NCBI GenBank assembly: GCA_002388665.1
Contig: DGMY01000095.1
Location: forward strand, 1-29,539
Direction of reading: 5' to 3'
Origin: Opitutia bacterium UBA4506
Lineage (GTDB): Bacteria > Verrucomicrobiota > Verrucomicrobiia > Opitutales > Puniceicoccaceae
DNA length: 29,539 nucleotides
The notes under the pieces: generated by a model
The model's input: the letters and a program-made list of their open reading frames with translations, nothing else
Told to the model about the DNA's origin: nothing
Databases searched by the model: none
Part shown: in pieces, positions 1-6,959 of the stretch
Numbering within the stretch: the first letter of the stretch is position 1
How the letters are laid out: each line of letters starts with the position of its first letter
Made by a program: the position numbers and the translations under genes

Positions 1-60
1 AGGCGCTGAAGCAACCTACCCACAGTTGCTCATGGCTTCAGCCTTGCCCCACTGTGGGTA
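1..60. repeat. Palindromic repeat at left window end
   Basis: A 10-bp perfect inverted repeat (TACCCACAGT at 17-26, ACTGTGGGTA at 51-60) can form a stem with a 24-nt loop. Bases 1-38 match bases 29502-29539 at about 34 of 38 positions, so the same dispersed repeat lies at both ends of the window. A frame across about 64-130 reads W-N-D-P-G-G-G-R-Y-P and may be a coding remnant, but I do not recognise it. Confidence 0.55.
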
Positions 61-123
61 CGTTGGAACGATCCCGGCGGTGGCCGCTATCCCCTTCTCA
101 ATATCGAGGAAGTGGATCCGTAT

Positions 124-1015
124 GGAGAATTGAGGACACCCCAGGATACTGGGAGGGATGCGTTGCTACGCAGAGCATTCGAAATTGGTTGATGAGACGG
201 ATCCTGCTCGTTGAGAACCGTTGGCGAAGCACAATATTGCCGGGGGTGGTTCATCGGGGATATCGGAGAGAAAAGGCGTTGTTCGAAAAAAAGAGAATTA
301 CCACGAAGAGCACGAAGAGCACGAAGAAAAAGAGGGGCACATGCCGGAGATGGCGAAGCAATTTGAGGTGCTTTCCGGTCAAGTGATCGGATGCGCGATT
401 GAGGTGCATCGTTTTCTTGGTCCGGGCCTTCTGGAATCGTCCTATTCGCATTGTCTCAGCAGAAAATTGATCCGTTCCATGAGGCTCAAATCATCACCTA
501 TATGAAGCTTTCGGGCCTCCAAATCGGACTCATTTGCAACTTTAATGTCCCCAAACTCAAAGACGGGATAAAGCGATATGTCCTCTGATCCCCCCTTCGT
601 GTCCTTCGTGGTGAAAAAGAAACTCGAACAAGACGGCGTAGACAACCCGGAGTTCATCTCCGCGAGATCGAAAATCCACAGAGGTCTGGACCTCTTGAGC
701 CGGGCCGCCTAGCCTCCACGAAGAAAGGTCAAAGGCAGCAGCATCCAGATGTGTTTTGAGAGGGGGGCTATCCGAACGAGTCGAAGAGGCAGAAGATCTT
801 CGACGCGGAAGTCGTTTCCAGTGCCAAGGGATCGATTGGAAGGTGGAGATCACTAGACGGCTTTGCAAAGAAATGGCGGCCAAGAATCCGTCGATCTCCA
901 TCGGATTGAAATTGGGGCATGCGAATTACGTCAGCAATTTGGTTTGTGACTAGGAATATTTATATTTTGCGTTTGACCCCCTTGGACCCCCCTTTTGACC
1001 CCCTTGGACCCCCCT
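124..1015 (+). pseudogene. Repeat copy A: decayed RAYT-like transposase 3' part, interrupted
   Basis: First of three copies of a roughly 430-bp sequence (others at 5262-5676 and 6392-6838). The left arm is 124-282 and the right arm 743-1015. Between them is unrelated DNA that includes the GxxExxY remnant. Read with frameshifts, the copies spell pieces typical of the C-terminal region of REP-associated tyrosine transposases: R-G-W-F-I-G-D near 380 bp of the consensus in copies B and C, and near the end D-W-K-V-E-I-T-R-R-L followed by L-G-H-A-N-Y-V-S-N-L, which resembles the terminal DNA-binding helix-turn-helix of those proteins. The catalytic HUH/Tyr domain is absent. The copy ends in a short tandem array, TTTGACCCCCTTGGACCCCC, at 971-1015. 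The assignment to RAYT is from memory of the family and is moderate only. Confidence 0.5.
300..612 (+). pseudogene. GxxExxY family gene remnant with inverted-repeat ends
   Basis: An ATG at 341 opens a frame reading E-V-L-S-G-Q-V-I-G-C-A-I-E-V-H and then L-G-P-G-L-L-E-S-S-Y, the hallmark GxxExxY beginning of this PD-(D/E)XK-like family. About 45 codons are missing after residue ~43, including the segment with the putative catalytic D and E-x-K. The C-terminus (H-E-A-Q-I-I-T-Y-M-K-L, then F-N-V-P-K-L-K-D-G-I-K-R) resumes in another frame and stops at 586-588. The unit is bounded by an imperfect inverted repeat: ACCACGAAGAGCACGAAG at 300-317 against the complement of 595-612 (16 of 18 positions). 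It lies inside transposase-like repeat copy A. Family function is not established. This copy is inactive. Confidence 0.75.
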
Positions 1016-1123
1016 CGAAGTGACAACGGTCCCGAATTTATTGCCACCGCAATTCGTAGATGGGCCGAGTTCCGCAAGATTGACGGTATCTATATCGAAC
1101 CGGGCTCGCCGTGGGCACATAGA
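1016..1123 (+). pseudogene. IS3-type transposase fragment (rve/DDE core scrap)
   Basis: The frame reads R-S-D-N-G-P-E-F-I-A, then R-R-W-A-E-F, and ends with I-E-P-G-S-P-W. This is the segment of IS3-family integrase cores around the second catalytic Asp and the conserved PGSPWxNG motif. Only about 36 codons survive. Both flanks are lost: the left edge touches the GACCCC tandem array of repeat copy A, and the right edge runs into the 3' end of the cold-shock/DUF1294 gene. It is a dead relic with no inverted ends visible. Confidence 0.75.
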
Positions 1124-1142
1124 CAAATAGTTCCTGTTCAAG

Positions 1143-1778
1143 TTATCCCCAATCGATGTCTCGAATCTGCTTCAAAATGTTTTCAAGATGCTCGTTTCCT
1201 TCAGGCGTCAGCAACCAGCCTAGAATGCAGCAGTTTAGGATAATTGTGAGCCCGTAGACGATTCTGAAGGACAGCTTCTTTGACTTGTGCCGCAGTTGAC
1301 TTTGGGCGATTAGGGCACCTGGCCAGCCCCCGATTAATGAAATGAGGTGAAGCGTTCTTTCGGAGGTCCTCCACCCGCCGGATTGTGCCGCGGATTTGTC
1401 TTTAGCATACAGTCCGAAAGTCAGAAGACTGATCGCAAGGTAGAAGCCCAAGACACCAATTGGCAACAGGTCCAGATACACGAGGCCTGCGACTACTAGC
1501 AGAAAGGCACTACTGATAAAAAGTGATGCTGTCTTTTGCTTCCCTGCTTTTGTCACTCGTTTATGGCCTTTTTCGGGACAGACGTTCTTCGCACAAATCC
1601 TGCCTTTTGAATCCTTGGAAAGATTATAAGTAACAGAAAGTCCTAGAGTCGGGCGTTTATGTCTTTTGCTGAAATCATTGATATGGATAAAGACTGATCT
1701 TCCTGTCTCCTTGGGACTGATAAATCCAAATCCTTTTTCATCATTCCATTTTGTGATTTTTCCAATTTCAGTGGTCAT
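1143..1778 (-). CDS. Cold-shock domain + DUF1294 membrane protein
   Basis: This 211-aa protein has an N-terminal cold-shock (OB-fold) domain at about residues 3-66. RNP1 is seen as K-G-F-G-F-I and RNP2 as V-F-I-H-I, both single-stranded nucleic-acid binding motifs. It is followed by a basic linker and a DUF1294 region with hydrophobic segments at about 84-122 and near residues 180-200. The fusion is a known architecture and its role is unproven; by inference it is an inner-membrane protein with a cytoplasmic nucleic-acid binding head. The ATG at 1778 is preferred because the cold-shock domain begins directly after it; no strong Shine-Dalgarno is seen. It points away from the Fic gene start and shares no operon with it beyond orientation. 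It appears intact. Confidence 0.88.
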   Translation of the reverse strand: MTTEIGKITKWNDEKGFGFISPKETGRSVFIHINDFSKRHKRPTLGLSVTYNLSKDSKGRICAKNVCPEKGHKRVTKAGKQKTASLFISSAFLLVVAGLVYLDLLPIGVLGFYLAISLLTFGLYAKDKSAAQSGGWRTSERTLHLISLIGGWPGALIAQSQLRHKSKKLSFRIVYGLTIILNCCILGWLLTPEGNEHLENILKQIRDIDWG

Positions 1779-1837
1779 TTCGCTTTAGTGTAAAGTGTGT
1801 GGAATTGATTTCGTAGCAGGGGGGGATGGTCGTGCCA

Positions 1838-2959
1838 TTACCTCTGTGGTGGATAGGTTGAATACGGCTCAAAGGTATGTGCGGGCTGGGTCATGAGCTG
1901 GATGAGTTTCGGATGCACGAAGAGCTTTTCTTTGCCTGCCCTTTGTTCCTCGAGGACGCCGATGTCGCAGAGTTGTTTGAGATAGACGGATGCGGTTTGG
2001 CGTTTGGCAATGTCGCGCTCGACTAGGTTTTGAATGCGGCAATAGGGCTGCTCAAAAATGAGCTCTAGCAGTTCGTGCGAATAGATCTTGGGGAGCTGTT
2101 GGCGTAGGGTGTCGCGGGTATGTGCGAAGAGGTCGCGAGCGGCGGTGATCTTCTCTAAGGTCCAGGTGGCGGTTTGGGTGATGCCTTCGAGCATGTAGCC
2201 GATCCAGTCTTCCCATGCGTTGTTGGAGGTGACGGCGAGTAGGTTGCGGTAGTAGTCGGACTTGTTTTGCAAAATGTAACGGCTGAGATAGAGGATCGGG
2301 AGAGAGAGTAGGTTCAGCTCAATGAGGTAGAGCAGGTTGAGGATCCGGCCGGTGCGACCGTTGCCATCATTAAAGGGGTGGATGGCTTCAAACTGGTAAT
2401 GGGCCACGGCCATTTTGATCAATGGGTCGAGTGTGTCATCGGCATGAATGAACGCCTCCCAGTTGGCGAGCTGATTGCGCAAGGTGGTCTCACCTCCTGG
2501 TGGAGTGTAGGTGATTTGTCCTGTCGCTGGATTGCCCAAGGCTACGCCACCGCCCCGCCGAATGTGCATCGGGCGTCCTTTGATCGTGCTGCACACTTCG
2601 ACCATAGTCTTGGTGGTTAATGGGTGTTTGCTGAGTGCTTGAAAGCCTTGATTGAGGGCCGTGCGGTAGCGGAGTGCTTCTTTGGTGGGGCCGTCGGCTT
2701 GGGAGTCTTCGGCGGCGTGCTGAAAGAGTTGGTCGGTGGTGGTGACGATGTTCTCAATCTCAGAACTATCCTTCGCTTCCAGTAGGGGGAGGAGGTTGAT
2801 CAAAATGGATTGATTGGGGTGCAACTCGCCCGCTTGCTTGAGGGCGGCGAGCGCCGCGCGTGCAGCGATACAGGCTTTGAGCGTGCGGATGCTCTCTAGC
2901 TCGACCTTTGGCGGAAGCGGAGGGAGCTGGTTGTAGGGTTGGTCAGGTTGCCAAGTCAT
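1838..2959 (-). CDS. Fic family protein (AMPylase, class II) with C-terminal winged helix
   Basis: This 373-aa Fic protein would transfer AMP from ATP to a hydroxyl side chain of a target protein in the cytoplasm. The catalytic motif H-P-F-N-D-G-N-G-R-T-G-R spans residues 194-205, with His194 as the catalytic base. An N-terminal inhibitory helix matches S-x-x-x-E-N (Ser65, Glu69, Asn70), which is the class II arrangement in which Glu blocks productive ATP binding. Residues ~130-155 hold the flap (G-Q-I-T-Y-T-P-P). The C-terminal ~80 residues look like a winged-helix DNA-binding domain (R-Q-T-A-S-V-Y-L-K-Q-L). The length is typical for Fic_N + Fic + wHTH proteins. The target is unknown. Four TGTCGAT half-sites lie directly upstream of the gene and could be bound by its own winged helix; that is inference. 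Confidence 0.93.
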   Translation of the reverse strand: MTWQPDQPYNQLPPLPPKVELESIRTLKACIAARAALAALKQAGELHPNQSILINLLPLLEAKDSSEIENIVTTTDQLFQHAAEDSQADGPTKEALRYRTALNQGFQALSKHPLTTKTMVEVCSTIKGRPMHIRRGGGVALGNPATGQITYTPPGGETTLRNQLANWEAFIHADDTLDPLIKMAVAHYQFEAIHPFNDGNGRTGRILNLLYLIELNLLSLPILYLSRYILQNKSDYYRNLLAVTSNNAWEDWIGYMLEGITQTATWTLEKITAARDLFAHTRDTLRQQLPKIYSHELLELIFEQPYCRIQNLVERDIAKRQTASVYLKQLCDIGVLEEQRAGKEKLFVHPKLIQLMTQPAHTFEPYSTYPPQR

Positions 2960-2998
2960 GTTTATTTATTTTAAAATATTAAACATGATGGGTATATA

Positions 2999-3055
2999 TG
3001 TCGATGGTATCGACATTCAATCTTTATATGTCGATAAATCTGCCTAAAATCGACA
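2999..3055 (-). promoter_or_regulatory. Four TGTCGAT half-sites upstream of the Fic gene
   Basis: TGTCGAT and its complement ATCGACA occur as two inverted pairs. The first is 2999-3005 with 3009-3015 (3-nt spacer); the second is 3029-3035 with 3049-3055 (13-nt spacer). The cluster lies 40-96 bp upstream of the Fic ATG, in AT-rich DNA. This is the layout of a multi-site operator. The binder is unknown. Confidence 0.5.
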
Positions 3056-3672
3056 CGTGTTGAAGTTCCCAGAGTTTGGAGATCAGCACGGCATAGAGAT
3101 TGTGGGCTTTGTCGATTGGCAGAATGGGCGTGTGATCTGTAACGGCCCTGCGCCTTGAACGGCGGAGTGCTTTGATGGTGTGGAGAACTCAAGGCTGTCA
3201 CACTACAGGCCGATGTAAGCGACGAGATCACGATCGGTGCGGGTATGACGGGTATTATGGACAACCACAAGGATAGGGGAAACCGATGGAGAAATGAGGG
3301 GTGAATTTCCGAGGAGGTTCGAGGTTTCGATTCGAAAGAATTTTAGCGTCGGAAGGGGGTGGGGATCACACAGAGGCGCAATGGCACGGAGACACCGGGT
3401 CCGCTGAGAAAAACCTCCGTGTGCGCCGTGCCTCTGAGTGAGGCCCGGCCTCTGTACTGCTCCTCCAACTGTCAAGGCGAACCTGCCCCTTCAACTTCAC
3501 CAGGAATTTCCTCACACGGAGACACAGCGTTCACAGAGAAATACCGCCGTGTGCGCAGGAATGCCCTACTGCGAACCGCTTTTGTGGAAGTAAGCCATTT
3601 GCTATGAATGCGTACCCCGTTGACGCGTAGGTGACGCAAACCAATTCCAAGTTCACAAAGAGCGAGGAGCTG
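3056..3672. other. Intergenic stretch with inverted-repeat elements, no convincing gene
   Basis: No open frame here looks like a gene. 3366-3442 contains an imperfect inverted repeat built from CAGAGGCGCAATGGCACGG and the complement of GTGCGCCGTGCCTCTGAG. 3513-3560 holds a second, shorter one of the same flavour (ACACGGAGACACAG and CCGTGTGCGCAG). Repeats of this CAGAGGCACGGAG style are commonly dispersed in Verrucomicrobiota and related genomes, and resemble REP-like units. Confidence 0.4.
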
Positions 3673-3693
3673 ATGTATAAATATCCTAAATGA
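3673..3693 (+). CDS. Six-codon leader minicistron before sulfatase
   Basis: ATG at 3673 opens M-Y-K-Y-P-K and stops with TGA at 3691-3693. It overlaps the sulfatase ATG (3690-3692) as ATGA. A good Shine-Dalgarno (GAGGAG, 3664-3669) lies just upstream of this minicistron and is too far from the sulfatase start itself. Translation of the sulfatase may therefore be coupled to the leader. Alternatively the overlap is chance. Confidence 0.3.
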   Translation: MYKYPK

Positions 3694-5075
3694 AAAAGCG
3701 CCCCAATATTCTCTTTCTGATGAGCGATGAACATCGGCCCGATGTGACCGGATACGAAGGTAATACAGTCATTCGCACCCCGGTCCTCGACGAGCTGGCG
3801 CGAACGGGAGTCGTGTTCCGCAATGCTTATACTCCCTCCCCCATCTGCATTCCCGGACGCCAGTGTATGATGTCCGGCCAACTGCCCCGCACCTGTGGTT
3901 GTGAACATTTTGGACAGGACTTGTCACCCGGTTCCATGACCTTCGCCCGCCGCTTCAGCCAGTACGCCTATAACACGGTCTGTGCCGGTAAGCTGCACCA
4001 TACCGGCAGCGATCAGATGCAGGGCTGGACCGAGCGCATTGTCCCGGACGCCCACATCACCCCGAAGTATATTGAGGGCGCAATCAAGGATGAGTTTGAT
4101 CGCTACCCTACCCCTCCCGGAGTTGGCAAATGGGGGAACCAGCGGGAAGTCGAGGAGGCTCGGGGAGAATCCGGACCCTGCCAGACAAGGGATCAACAGG
4201 TGACCGATGCGAGTCTGGACTATTTGGATCGGTACTTTCACGACCCGATGTACCAACGGCCGCGCGCGCATCAACCCCTCTTGTTCAAACTTAGCCTTAT
4301 CCAACCGCACTACCCGTTTTTCACCGACCCGGAACGTTTTCAGTATTACCACGACCGGGCACCGGTCTTTTTGGAGGATCCCTGTAACCATCCCGTGCTT
4401 TCGCTCAGCCAGAACAACAAGCCTGTGGATGTGACTGAGGCGCAGATCCGCAATGCCACGGCGGCTTACTACGGCATGATTGACCAGATCGATGTCCACT
4501 ACGGCAGCGTTTTGGACAGACTCCGTTCCCTCGGAGAAGATCTGGACGAATGGATCATCGTCTACACCTCGGATCACGGCGAAATGCTGGGGGAGCACGG
4601 GATTTGGGAGAAGACCCGCTTCTACGAGGCCAGCGCGCGCGTCCCGTTAATTATCCGTTGGCCGAAAGGCTTCGAAGGCGGAAGGGTGATTGATGCCAAC
4701 GTCAACCTCTGCGATCTCTTCGCCACGCTCTGCGACCTGGCCGGGCTGGAAACTCCAGACGGTCTGGACAGCCGCAGCTTGGTGCCATTACTCCAAGGGG
4801 ACAAATCCGGGTGGGATAACGAAACCATTTCCCAAGTACGTGGAGCCCATCTAATGATCAAAAAGGATGCACTGAAATATCAGTACTACGGTGAGGATAT
4901 TCCTGAAGTCCTGTTCGATCTGGAGGCTGATCCGAAGGAATTAGAAAACCATGCTGAGGACCCCAACTACAGCGAAGCGATGACCGCATTCCGTATACGC
5001 CGGGGAGAACTGGGGTTCGGCCCCGAAGCCGACCCTGACTATCGGAATGCCGGCTATCAGAAGCAAAAGGAATAG
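3690..5075 (+). CDS. S1-family sulfatase (alkaline phosphatase superfamily)
   Basis: This 461-aa enzyme would hydrolyse sulfate esters, probably of a sulfated glycan or a small sulfated compound; the substrate cannot be read from sequence. The activation motif C-I-P-G-R has Cys53 as the residue converted to formylglycine, in the C-x-P-x-R form. Metal ligands are visible at Asp13 (S-D-E-H-R, with Glu14 where many relatives have a second Asp) and Asp295-His296 (T-S-D-H-G-E). Lys308 (W-E-K-T-R) is in the expected place. No signal peptide is present, so it acts in the cytoplasm unless exported by another route. It needs a formylglycine-generating enzyme, which is not in this window. The start is supported by the conserved R-P-N-I-L-F-L-M-S-D strand immediately after it. 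It stands alone, and no regulator or transporter is adjacent. Confidence 0.93.
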   Translation: MKKRPNILFLMSDEHRPDVTGYEGNTVIRTPVLDELARTGVVFRNAYTPSPICIPGRQCMMSGQLPRTCGCEHFGQDLSPGSMTFARRFSQYAYNTVCAGKLHHTGSDQMQGWTERIVPDAHITPKYIEGAIKDEFDRYPTPPGVGKWGNQREVEEARGESGPCQTRDQQVTDASLDYLDRYFHDPMYQRPRAHQPLLFKLSLIQPHYPFFTDPERFQYYHDRAPVFLEDPCNHPVLSLSQNNKPVDVTEAQIRNATAAYYGMIDQIDVHYGSVLDRLRSLGEDLDEWIIVYTSDHGEMLGEHGIWEKTRFYEASARVPLIIRWPKGFEGGRVIDANVNLCDLFATLCDLAGLETPDGLDSRSLVPLLQGDKSGWDNETISQVRGAHLMIKKDALKYQYYGEDIPEVLFDLEADPKELENHAEDPNYSEAMTAFRIRRGELGFGPEADPDYRNAGYQKQKE

Positions 5076-5261
5076 CCCTTAATCAACCAGAGCTACCCCG
5101 CACGCCCTCATATTAAATTCGGAGAATCCAGATGGTACTTAGGATGCAAAAACCCTACAAATCTGCAGTGAATGCTTCTTGCAATTGAAAATACTGATTC
5201 AGTGCCATTCTGGTTTGTTCGGTTCGATTATTTTCCGAATTCAGATGAATGACCTCAACCG

Positions 5262-5676
5262 GGAGAATTGAGGACCCCCAAGGACACTGGGAGGGATGCG
5301 TTGCTACGCAGAGCATTCGAAATTGGTTGATGAGACGGATCCTGCTCGTTGAGAACCGTTGGTGAAGGAATATTGCCGGGGGTGGTTCATCGGGGATACC
5401 GGAGAGAAAAGGCGTTGGAGAAAGATCTACGGGAGCGGAATCCAGATGTGTTTTGAGAGGGGGGCGATCCGAACGAGTCGAAGAGGCAGAAGATCTTCGA
5501 CGCGGAAGTCGTTTCCAGTGCCAAGGGATCGATTGGAAGGTGGAGATCACTAGACGGCCTTGCAAAGAAATGGCGGCCAAGAATCCGTCGATCTCCATCG
5601 GATTGAAATTGGGGCATGCGAATTACGTCAGCAACTTGGCTTGTGACTAGAAATCTTTATCTTTTGCGTTTGACCC
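5262..5676 (+). pseudogene. Repeat copy B: decayed RAYT-like transposase 3' part
   Basis: Second and uninterrupted copy of the ~430-bp repeat, from GGAGAATTG at 5262 to TGACCC at 5676. One frame reads C-R-G-W-F-I-G-D-T; a second reads G-I-D-W-K-V-E-I-T-R-R and L-G-H-A-N-Y-V-S-N-L. These are pieces compatible with the C-terminal end of a REP-associated tyrosine transposase with at least two frame changes. It lies just left of the Phd/VapC module. It is closer to copy A's right arm than to copy C (by eye over 5440-5650). Confidence 0.5.
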
Positions 5677-5741
5677 TATTTCTGGTCCGCTACTGTAACG
5701 ACAACACTTGGCGCATCAGCAAAGAGGCGGATTTGTCTTGT

Positions 5742-5766
5742 AAGTGCATACTTGAAGTGCATACTT
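5742..5766 (+). promoter_or_regulatory. Tandem operator-like repeat before phd-vapC
   Basis: AAGTGCATACTT occurs twice, at 5742-5753 and 5755-5766. Each unit has inverted ends (AAGT/ACTT). The pair lies directly before the antitoxin start, where Phd-type antitoxins normally autoregulate. No DNA-binding data can be inferred beyond position and symmetry. Confidence 0.45.
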
Positions 5767-5772
5767 CGTTAT

Positions 5773-6015
5773 GTGAAATCGAGCCTAGTCAGTTTACGAC
5801 GCAGTCCTGCCAAGATCCTTGAAGCGATTGAAAATCAACAGGAGGTGACGCTCACTAAGCGTGGTCGTCCATTGGCTCGGATCGTTCCTTTGCGTAATAG
5901 CGCGGGCAAGCAAGCGAGCAGTCAAGCTGCCTTCGGCATGTGGCGTGACAGGGATGAGCTTACGGTCGATGCGCAGGTGCGCGAGTTACGTAAGGGACGC
6001 TCTCATGATCTTTGA
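5773..6015 (+). CDS. Phd/YefM-type antitoxin
   Basis: An 80-aa antitoxin. The N-terminal part (L-R-R-S-P-A-K-I-L-E-A-I-E, then T-L-T-K-R-G-R-P-L-A-R-I) is the DNA-binding Phd fold. The C-terminal ~35 residues (F-G-M-W-R-D-R-D-E-L) are the usual toxin-wrapping tail. A GTG at 5773 is chosen as start because family similarity begins there; a TTG at 5752 is in frame but lies inside the direct-repeat operator candidate. The stop overlaps the toxin start by 11 nt, so the two are translationally coupled. Expected role: bind and neutralise the PIN toxin, and repress the operon together with it. The pair sits precisely between repeat copies B and C. Confidence 0.85.
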   Translation: MKSSLVSLRRSPAKILEAIENQQEVTLTKRGRPLARIVPLRNSAGKQASSQAAFGMWRDRDELTVDAQVRELRKGRSHDL

Positions 6016-6382
6016 TACTGATGTGCTGATCTGGTGCTTTCGTGGCAACGAGCGTGCCAGTGAGGCCATTGATCAGTCCGACGACCGTCGGATTTCGGTA
6101 GTCACTCTGATGGAGTTACATCAAGGTGCACGTGACAAGCGTGAGCAGAGGGCGATTGGGAAATTTATGAGGGAGTTGAACTTCCTCATCGTGCCGATCG
6201 ACGAAAATATCAGTCACCGTGCCTGCATCTATGTCGAGGAGTTTTGCCTGAAAGCCTCCCTGCAGATGGCCGATGCTCTCATTGCGGCCACTTCAGTGGA
6301 ACAGGGCGAGAGTCTTTGTACGGCGAACTACAAGCATTATAAGGCGGTGACCGAGTTGGAGACGCAGGTTTTCCGACCGTAG
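6005..6382 (+). CDS. vapC: VapC-type PIN-domain toxin ribonuclease
   Basis: This 125-aa PIN-domain protein is a Mg2+-dependent endoribonuclease in this family, usually cutting tRNA or rRNA; its own target is unknown. Acidic residues expected in the active site are present: Asp4/Asp6 in I-F-D-T-D-V-L-I-W, Glu near residue 38 in L-M-E-L-H, and Asp in M-A-D-A-L-I-A-A-T. The terminal T-A-N-Y-K-H-Y segment matches the usual conserved Asn region. The ATG at 6005 overlaps the antitoxin stop, the standard vapBC layout. Full length for the family, no frameshift. Confidence 0.92.
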   Translation: MIFDTDVLIWCFRGNERASEAIDQSDDRRISVVTLMELHQGARDKREQRAIGKFMRELNFLIVPIDENISHRACIYVEEFCLKASLQMADALIAATSVEQGESLCTANYKHYKAVTELETQVFRP

Positions 6383-6391
6383 CTAAAGTGG

Positions 6392-6838
6392 GGAGAATTG
6401 TGGACACCCCAGGACACTGGGCGGGATGCGTTGCTACGCAAAGAATCTGAAATTGGTTGATGAGACGGATCCTGCTCGTTGAGAAGCGTTGGCGAAGCAC
6501 AATATTGCCGGGGGTGGTTCATCGGGGATATCGGAGAGAAAAGGCGTTGGAGAAAGATCTACGGGAGCGGAATCCAGTTGTGGTTTGGGAGAAGAGCGAT
6601 CTGAACGAGTTGAAGACGCAGAAGATCTTCGACGCAGGAGTCGCTTCCAGTGCCAAGGGACCGATTGGGAGGCGGAGATCACTAGACGGCTTTGCAAAGA
6701 AATGGCGGCCAAGAATCCGTCGATCTCCATCGGATTGAAATTGGGGCATGCGAATTGCGGCAGCAATTTGGTTTGTGGGGAGGGATCTTTATATTTTGCG
6801 TTTGACCCCTTGGACCCCCGTGACCCCTTGGACCCCCG
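6392..6838 (+). pseudogene. Repeat copy C: decayed RAYT-like transposase 3' part with tandem tail
   Basis: Third copy of the ~430-bp repeat, starting 10 nt after the vapC stop. It retains R-G-W-F-I-G-D in one frame and D-W-E-A-E-I-T-R-R-L with L-G-H-A-N in another. It is the best-preserved version of the centre (A-L-E-K-D-L-R-E-R-N-P). The right edge is a two-unit tandem TGACCCCTTGGACCCCCG (6802-6838), then an unrelated coding scrap. With copy B it brackets the toxin-antitoxin pair in direct orientation. Confidence 0.5.
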
Positions 6839-6842
6839 GGAG

Positions 6843-6959
6843 CAGCGAGACATACGCTTTGACCGTCATTTCTATCCCGATGGTGGCCACTCCTTTCGAG
6901 AGGAGGAGAAGGTGAATGCTCGGGCTTTCGTAGATCGCTTTTCCCGTGGGGAGGAATAG
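6843..6959 (+). pseudogene. Possible alpha/beta-hydrolase C-terminal fragment
   Basis: The frame reads R-F-D-R-H-F-Y-P-D-G-G-H-S-F-R and ends in a short amphipathic helix before TAG. Y-P-D-G-G-H-S-F resembles the segment around the catalytic His of dienelactone-hydrolase or prolyl-oligopeptidase-like alpha/beta hydrolases. Only about 38 codons remain, fused in frame to the GACCCC array of repeat copy C. It is a relic, and the assignment rests on one short motif. Confidence 0.4.

Noticed and set aside
971..1015. GACCCC tandem units as a possible CRISPR array
   Set aside because: Units are about 20 bp with no spacers and only two copies. No cas genes are in the window.
3083..3180. Minus-strand stretch reading P-I-D-K-A-H-N-L-Y-A-V-L-I-S-K-L-W
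   Set aside because: It is plausible as a decayed coding scrap, but there is no start, no known family, and it overlaps the TGTCGAT half-site region.
3924..4598. Minus-strand frame within the sulfatase gene
   Set aside because: It is antisense to the conserved sulfatase core and has no family features.
5155..5261. Minus-strand frame ending in A-L-N-Q-Y-F-Q-L-Q-E-A-F
   Set aside because: It looks protein-like over about 35 codons but runs into the transposase-like repeat and matches nothing I recognise. It is too short to call.
5742..5766. attC or integron cassette site before the toxin-antitoxin pair
   Set aside because: The repeats are short direct repeats with weak inner symmetry. They lack attC core sites and there is no integrase nearby.
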